Shown here: one piece after another, positions 5,716 through 7,750 of the stretch
Layout of the letters: every line of letters starts with the position of its first letter
How positions within the stretch are numbered: the first letter of the stretch is position 1
Origin: UBA5177 sp002413265
GTDB lineage: Bacteria > Chloroflexota > UBA5177
NCBI GenBank assembly: GCA_036752825.1
Contig: DAIORV010000105.1
Span: forward strand, 1-7,750
Length of the DNA stretch: 7,750 nt
Direction of reading: 5' to 3'
Position numbers and translations under genes: made by a program
The notes under the pieces: model-generated
The model's database searches: none
What the model was told of the DNA's origin: nothing
Seen by the model: only the letters and a program-made list of their open reading frames with translations

Positions 5716-5872
5716 TTACGGCAAGCCGTGGTTTCACCGGGGGATTGTCCTTCTTGCCCACCTGGTTGCTGGTCGCCATGTACCTGACTCTTATTTGGAG
5801 GACGAAACATTTCCATGAGGCAAGTACGCCGACCGTAGTCGTAGCCAGGAGTCGCAGTGATCAGAGGACACC

Positions 5873-6082
5873 ATGACAGAGAAGAGAACGCTCACGCCAG
5901 TGGGAACCCCTTCGACCAGCGGGAACAGTACCGCACCGACTGTTGCTCAGGCACTGTTTGCCTTGAGTAGGGTTGAGCGAAAGCCTTCTCCTTCGCTTCC
6001 GCCCACGGTGCGACCGCATATGTCAGACGTGGAGTGGGCCAAGGCGATCTATTGCGCCGAGAGGGGATCAACGCGGCTCTGA
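5873..6082 (+). CDS. Hypothetical small protein, uncertain
   Basis: 69 codons from ATG 5873, with AGAGGA four bases upstream as a fair Shine-Dalgarno. The N-terminal half is Thr/Ser/Pro-rich (TPVGTPSTSGNSTAPT), the second half reads MSDVEWAKAIYCAERG. No family recognised, no membrane segment or signal peptide. It is the first frame with a plausible start after RNA copy B, and lies in a decayed region, so it may be a remnant or not a gene at all. Confidence 0.3.
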   Translation: MTEKRTLTPVGTPSTSGNSTAPTVAQALFALSRVERKPSPSLPPTVRPHMSDVEWAKAIYCAERGSTRL

Positions 6083-6148
6083 CGGCGTCGTTCCCGAGAA
6101 GGGCGTGGGGCCGCATTGCCTTGGCTGGGCTAAGCCTGCGGGCCTCGT

Positions 6149-6357
6149 GAATACTGCATCTTATTGGTGGGAGACGTCGAACTCGCTGCAGTGCATGTGT
6201 GTATGAATCTGCGCACCCGAGAGATCAAGCGCCGATTCCCGCGCACCAGGGTCGTCATTCTTACACCATGCATGAGAACCAGCAGTACTTGATGCAGATC
6301 GTAAATGCCGGGGCCGCCGCCTGCGTGCTGAAGCGGTTGCGGGAACCGAGCTCGTGA
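6149..6357 (+). pseudogene. Frameshifted remnant of a NarL/FixJ-type receiver domain
   Basis: One plus-strand frame reads CILLVGDVELAA, with the Asp at 6173 aligning with a phospho-acceptor, and then REIKRRFPRTRVVILT. The next frame continues at 6268 as MHENQQYLMQIVNAGAAACV then LKR. Together these match the second half of a NarL/FixJ receiver ('DV.mPgmnGle..r.ik...p.tkVviLTmheneqYl.qal.aGAaGYvlK'), with K in VLKR as the conserved Lys. An extra CC (or loss of one base) between ACA 6263 and ATG 6268 breaks the frame, the segment after the Asp is garbled, and both the N-terminal acidic pocket and a DNA-binding domain are missing. Non-functional. It is unrelated in detail to the intact receiver at 2412-2810. 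Confidence 0.72.
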
Positions 6358-6642
6358 TGCTGGCCACTACAACCATGACACACGGACCGTGCCATCGCCA
6401 GCATTGAGACACTCGTAACCAGGCAAACTCTCCCGACTCTCCAAAGCGGATGAAGTCCTGACTGAGCACTAACGCGACCGTCACGATAACTGTGGCGGCC
6501 GGTCCGGACGCTCTTGTCGCCGCGATGCGGAAAGCCCGTTGAGCTTCTTACGCATCCCACTGAAGAAAGGCACGCCAACCACCCATGTGGCACTCTCTGT
6601 ATGATCACGTAACCTGCTCCCCTTTCCTTATAAGCGAGCTGC
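6358..6642. other. Stretch without recognisable genes
   Basis: No convincing coding remnant after the receiver fragment. The first bases may still derive from its C-terminus (AGTELVMLA is legible in another frame). A TATGAT hexamer at 6600-6605 could be a -10 element for the restriction gene at 6643, but no -35 partner is visible. Confidence 0.4.
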
Positions 6643-7569
6643 ATGCCAACCGAAGCGGACACCTGCCGCACCTACGTCCTGCCGGCGTTGTACCGCGCCG
6701 GGTGGACCGACGAGCAGATTCGCGAGCAGGTCACCTTCACCCCGGGTCGAATAATCGTCGCCGGTGGCAAGGTGCATCGCGGGAAGCGGAAGCGGCTGGA
6801 CTACATGCTGTCATTCCAGCCGGACCTGCCGCTGGCGCTCGTGGAAGCCAAGGCGGAGCTCAAGCTGCCGGGAGACGGGCTGCAGCAGGCCAAGCAATAC
6901 GCCGAGACCCTCGACCTCAAGTTCGCATACAGCACGAATGGGGTCGGCATCGTCGAGTTCGACTACACGACCGGCCTCGAAACCGAGCTCAGCTCCTTCC
7001 CGACCCCGGAGGAGCTGTGGCAGCGGCACTGCCGCGCTCGCGGTATCGATCCGAACAGCGCGCAGCTGCTCGCCCCGTACTTCAGAGAGCCGGGCCAGGC
7101 GCCTCGCTACTACCAGGACATCTCGATCCACCGCGCCACCGAAGCCATCCTCAAAGGCAACCATCGAGTCCTGCTCACGCTGGCCACCGGAACGGGAAAG
7201 ACCGTGGTCGCCTTTCAGCTGTGCTGGCGTCTCTGGTCCACGGGATGGAACCGGCTCGGCGAGCATCGCAAGCCGCGGATGCTCTACCTTGCGGATCGGA
7301 ATGTGCTCGTCGACGATCCGAAGGACAAGACCTTCGCCCCATTTGGCGATGCGCGCCTCAAGATCGCCTGCTCCCTCCCTGCTCCGTGGCAGATCGCCCG
7401 CCTGCGTCGACGACGTGCGTGCCGACACGACTCGTACCGAGCCCATGCTCGCCGAGTTTGGGGCCGTGGTCGGGTTGGCCGGACACCAGTCCGCGCTGGG
7501 CGATCGCTTCGATACGGATCAGTCAGGGGCAGACGATCCTGGTCGCAGGCTCGGTCCCAGTTCAGTTGA
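6643..7569 (+). pseudogene. hsdR: Truncated type I restriction endonuclease subunit R (HsdR)
   Basis: In intact enzymes HsdR is the DNA-translocating and cleaving subunit of a type I restriction complex with HsdM and HsdS. Residues 1-241 are well preserved: the N-terminal nuclease domain with D53 (RLDYML), E68-A-K70 (ALVEAKAE) and a QxxxY motif (Q82, Y86), then the helicase start with RYYQ (155-158), Walker A ATGTGKT (181-187) and the LYLADRNVLVD block followed by DKTFAPFGDARLKI. After about 7366 similarity stops abruptly, and the frame runs in Arg-rich nonsense to a stop at 7569. The DEAD-like Walker B, the remaining helicase motifs and the C-terminal domain are absent (families run about 750-1000 residues), as are hsdM and hsdS nearby. 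ATG 6643 has only a weak AAGCGAG upstream. It cannot restrict DNA. Confidence 0.85.
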
Positions 7570-7680
7570 CCAAGTTCGCGCCGAACGGGGAGAAGTGCGG
7601 CCCAATCTGTTACGTCGCGCTCGTTGACGTCACAAAGCAGGGGCTACCAGCTGCGCCCGTACCGGAGTCCTGAGCGGCCG
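7366..7680 (+). other. Unassigned tail after the HsdR break
   Basis: Foreign to hsdR. The most protein-like reading is the frame ending at the TGA 7671-7673, whose last part reads ISQGQTILVAGSVPVQLTKF and NGEKCGPICYVALVDVTKQG. Another frame gives MLAEFGAVVGLAGHQSALGD. Neither is recognised. Probably the deletion or insertion partner that cut hsdR, itself decayed. Confidence 0.35.
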
Positions 7681-7721
7681 CTGCGCGCACCCTAAGTGCC
7701 AAACGTGCAGGTCAGAAGGGG

Positions 7722-7750
7722 TGGAGACGATGGGATTCGAACCCACAACC
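7722..7750 (-). tRNA. 3' part of a tRNA gene (rest beyond the window)
   Basis: On the minus strand: T arm GTGGG-TTCGAAT-CCCAT (7746-7730), then the acceptor 3' strand CGTCTCC (7729-7723) and discriminator A (7722). The T loop TTCGAAT is canonical; CCA is not encoded (ACCCC follows). The 5' acceptor strand should read GGAGACG. The anticodon lies outside the window. The GGAGACG acceptor is often seen in tRNA-Ser, but the A discriminator is unusual for that, so no isotype is assigned. Its 3' end faces the truncated hsdR, a typical place for element integration. Confidence 0.85.

Noticed and set aside
5679..5876. Open frame with one hydrophobic stretch overlapping the RNA B terminal hairpin
   Set aside because: Begins inside the RNA structure at GTG and has no family resemblance; the ATGA overlap with the 5873 frame is probably chance.
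6585..7673. Plus-strand open frame of 362 residues overlapping hsdR
   Set aside because: Arg/Pro/Ala-rich shadow of hsdR for most of its length; only its last part, after the hsdR break, may be a separate remnant.
1..7750. CRISPR array, direct-repeat clusters or retron/DGR template repeats
   Set aside because: No regularly spaced repeats, reverse transcriptase, Cas or TnpB/IscB-like protein could be found.

Overview
The window is about 60% GC and looks like a bacterial chromosome fragment with one scaffold gap (100 N, 1335-1434). Double KaiC-type ATPase / kinase / receiver clusters, DUF1003, ABM-domain and HsdR proteins with this codon use would suit Chloroflexota (Thermomicrobia-like) or a high-GC soil lineage. 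That placement is inference only; no ribosomal gene is present.

Layout. (1) 2-2810, plus strand: the tail of an upstream gene (possibly DUF72), then a compact signalling operon made of a soluble histidine kinase, a double-domain KaiC-like ATPase interrupted by the gap, and a single-domain response regulator. The start/stop codons of the last three genes overlap, so they are probably co-translated and act in one pathway. (2) 2816-3364, minus: an intact DUF1003 membrane protein, convergent with the operon. (3) About 3480-6640: a gene graveyard. It holds remnants of an ECF sigma factor (-), a SnoaL/NTF2-like protein (+), the N-terminus of a class III nucleotidyl cyclase (+), an unrecognised coding remnant (+), a serine recombinase (-) and a receiver domain (+), several with visible frameshifts. 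The only convincing intact protein gene there is a 100-residue ABM-type monooxygenase-like protein (4822-5124). (4) 6643-7680: the N-terminal quarter of a type I restriction HsdR, cut off in the helicase part, then an unrecognised tail. (5) 7722-7750: the 3' end of a tRNA on the minus strand.

The most interesting signal is inside the graveyard. Two diverged copies of what looks like the same small structured RNA lie about 960 bases apart (about 4642-4750 and 5601-5715). Each has an extended -10-like promoter element, a small 5' hairpin, the invariant string TCCTCATAACGG, a 54-55 base middle, and a 9-bp terminator-like hairpin. The 7-base loop of that hairpin is complementary to CATAACG, so a pseudoknot is predicted. 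The hairpin stem differs between copies at three positions, and all three keep pairing (one double compensatory change, two G-U changes). Protein genes around them have decayed while this pairing has been kept, which suggests a functional RNA family. I do not recognise it as a known class.
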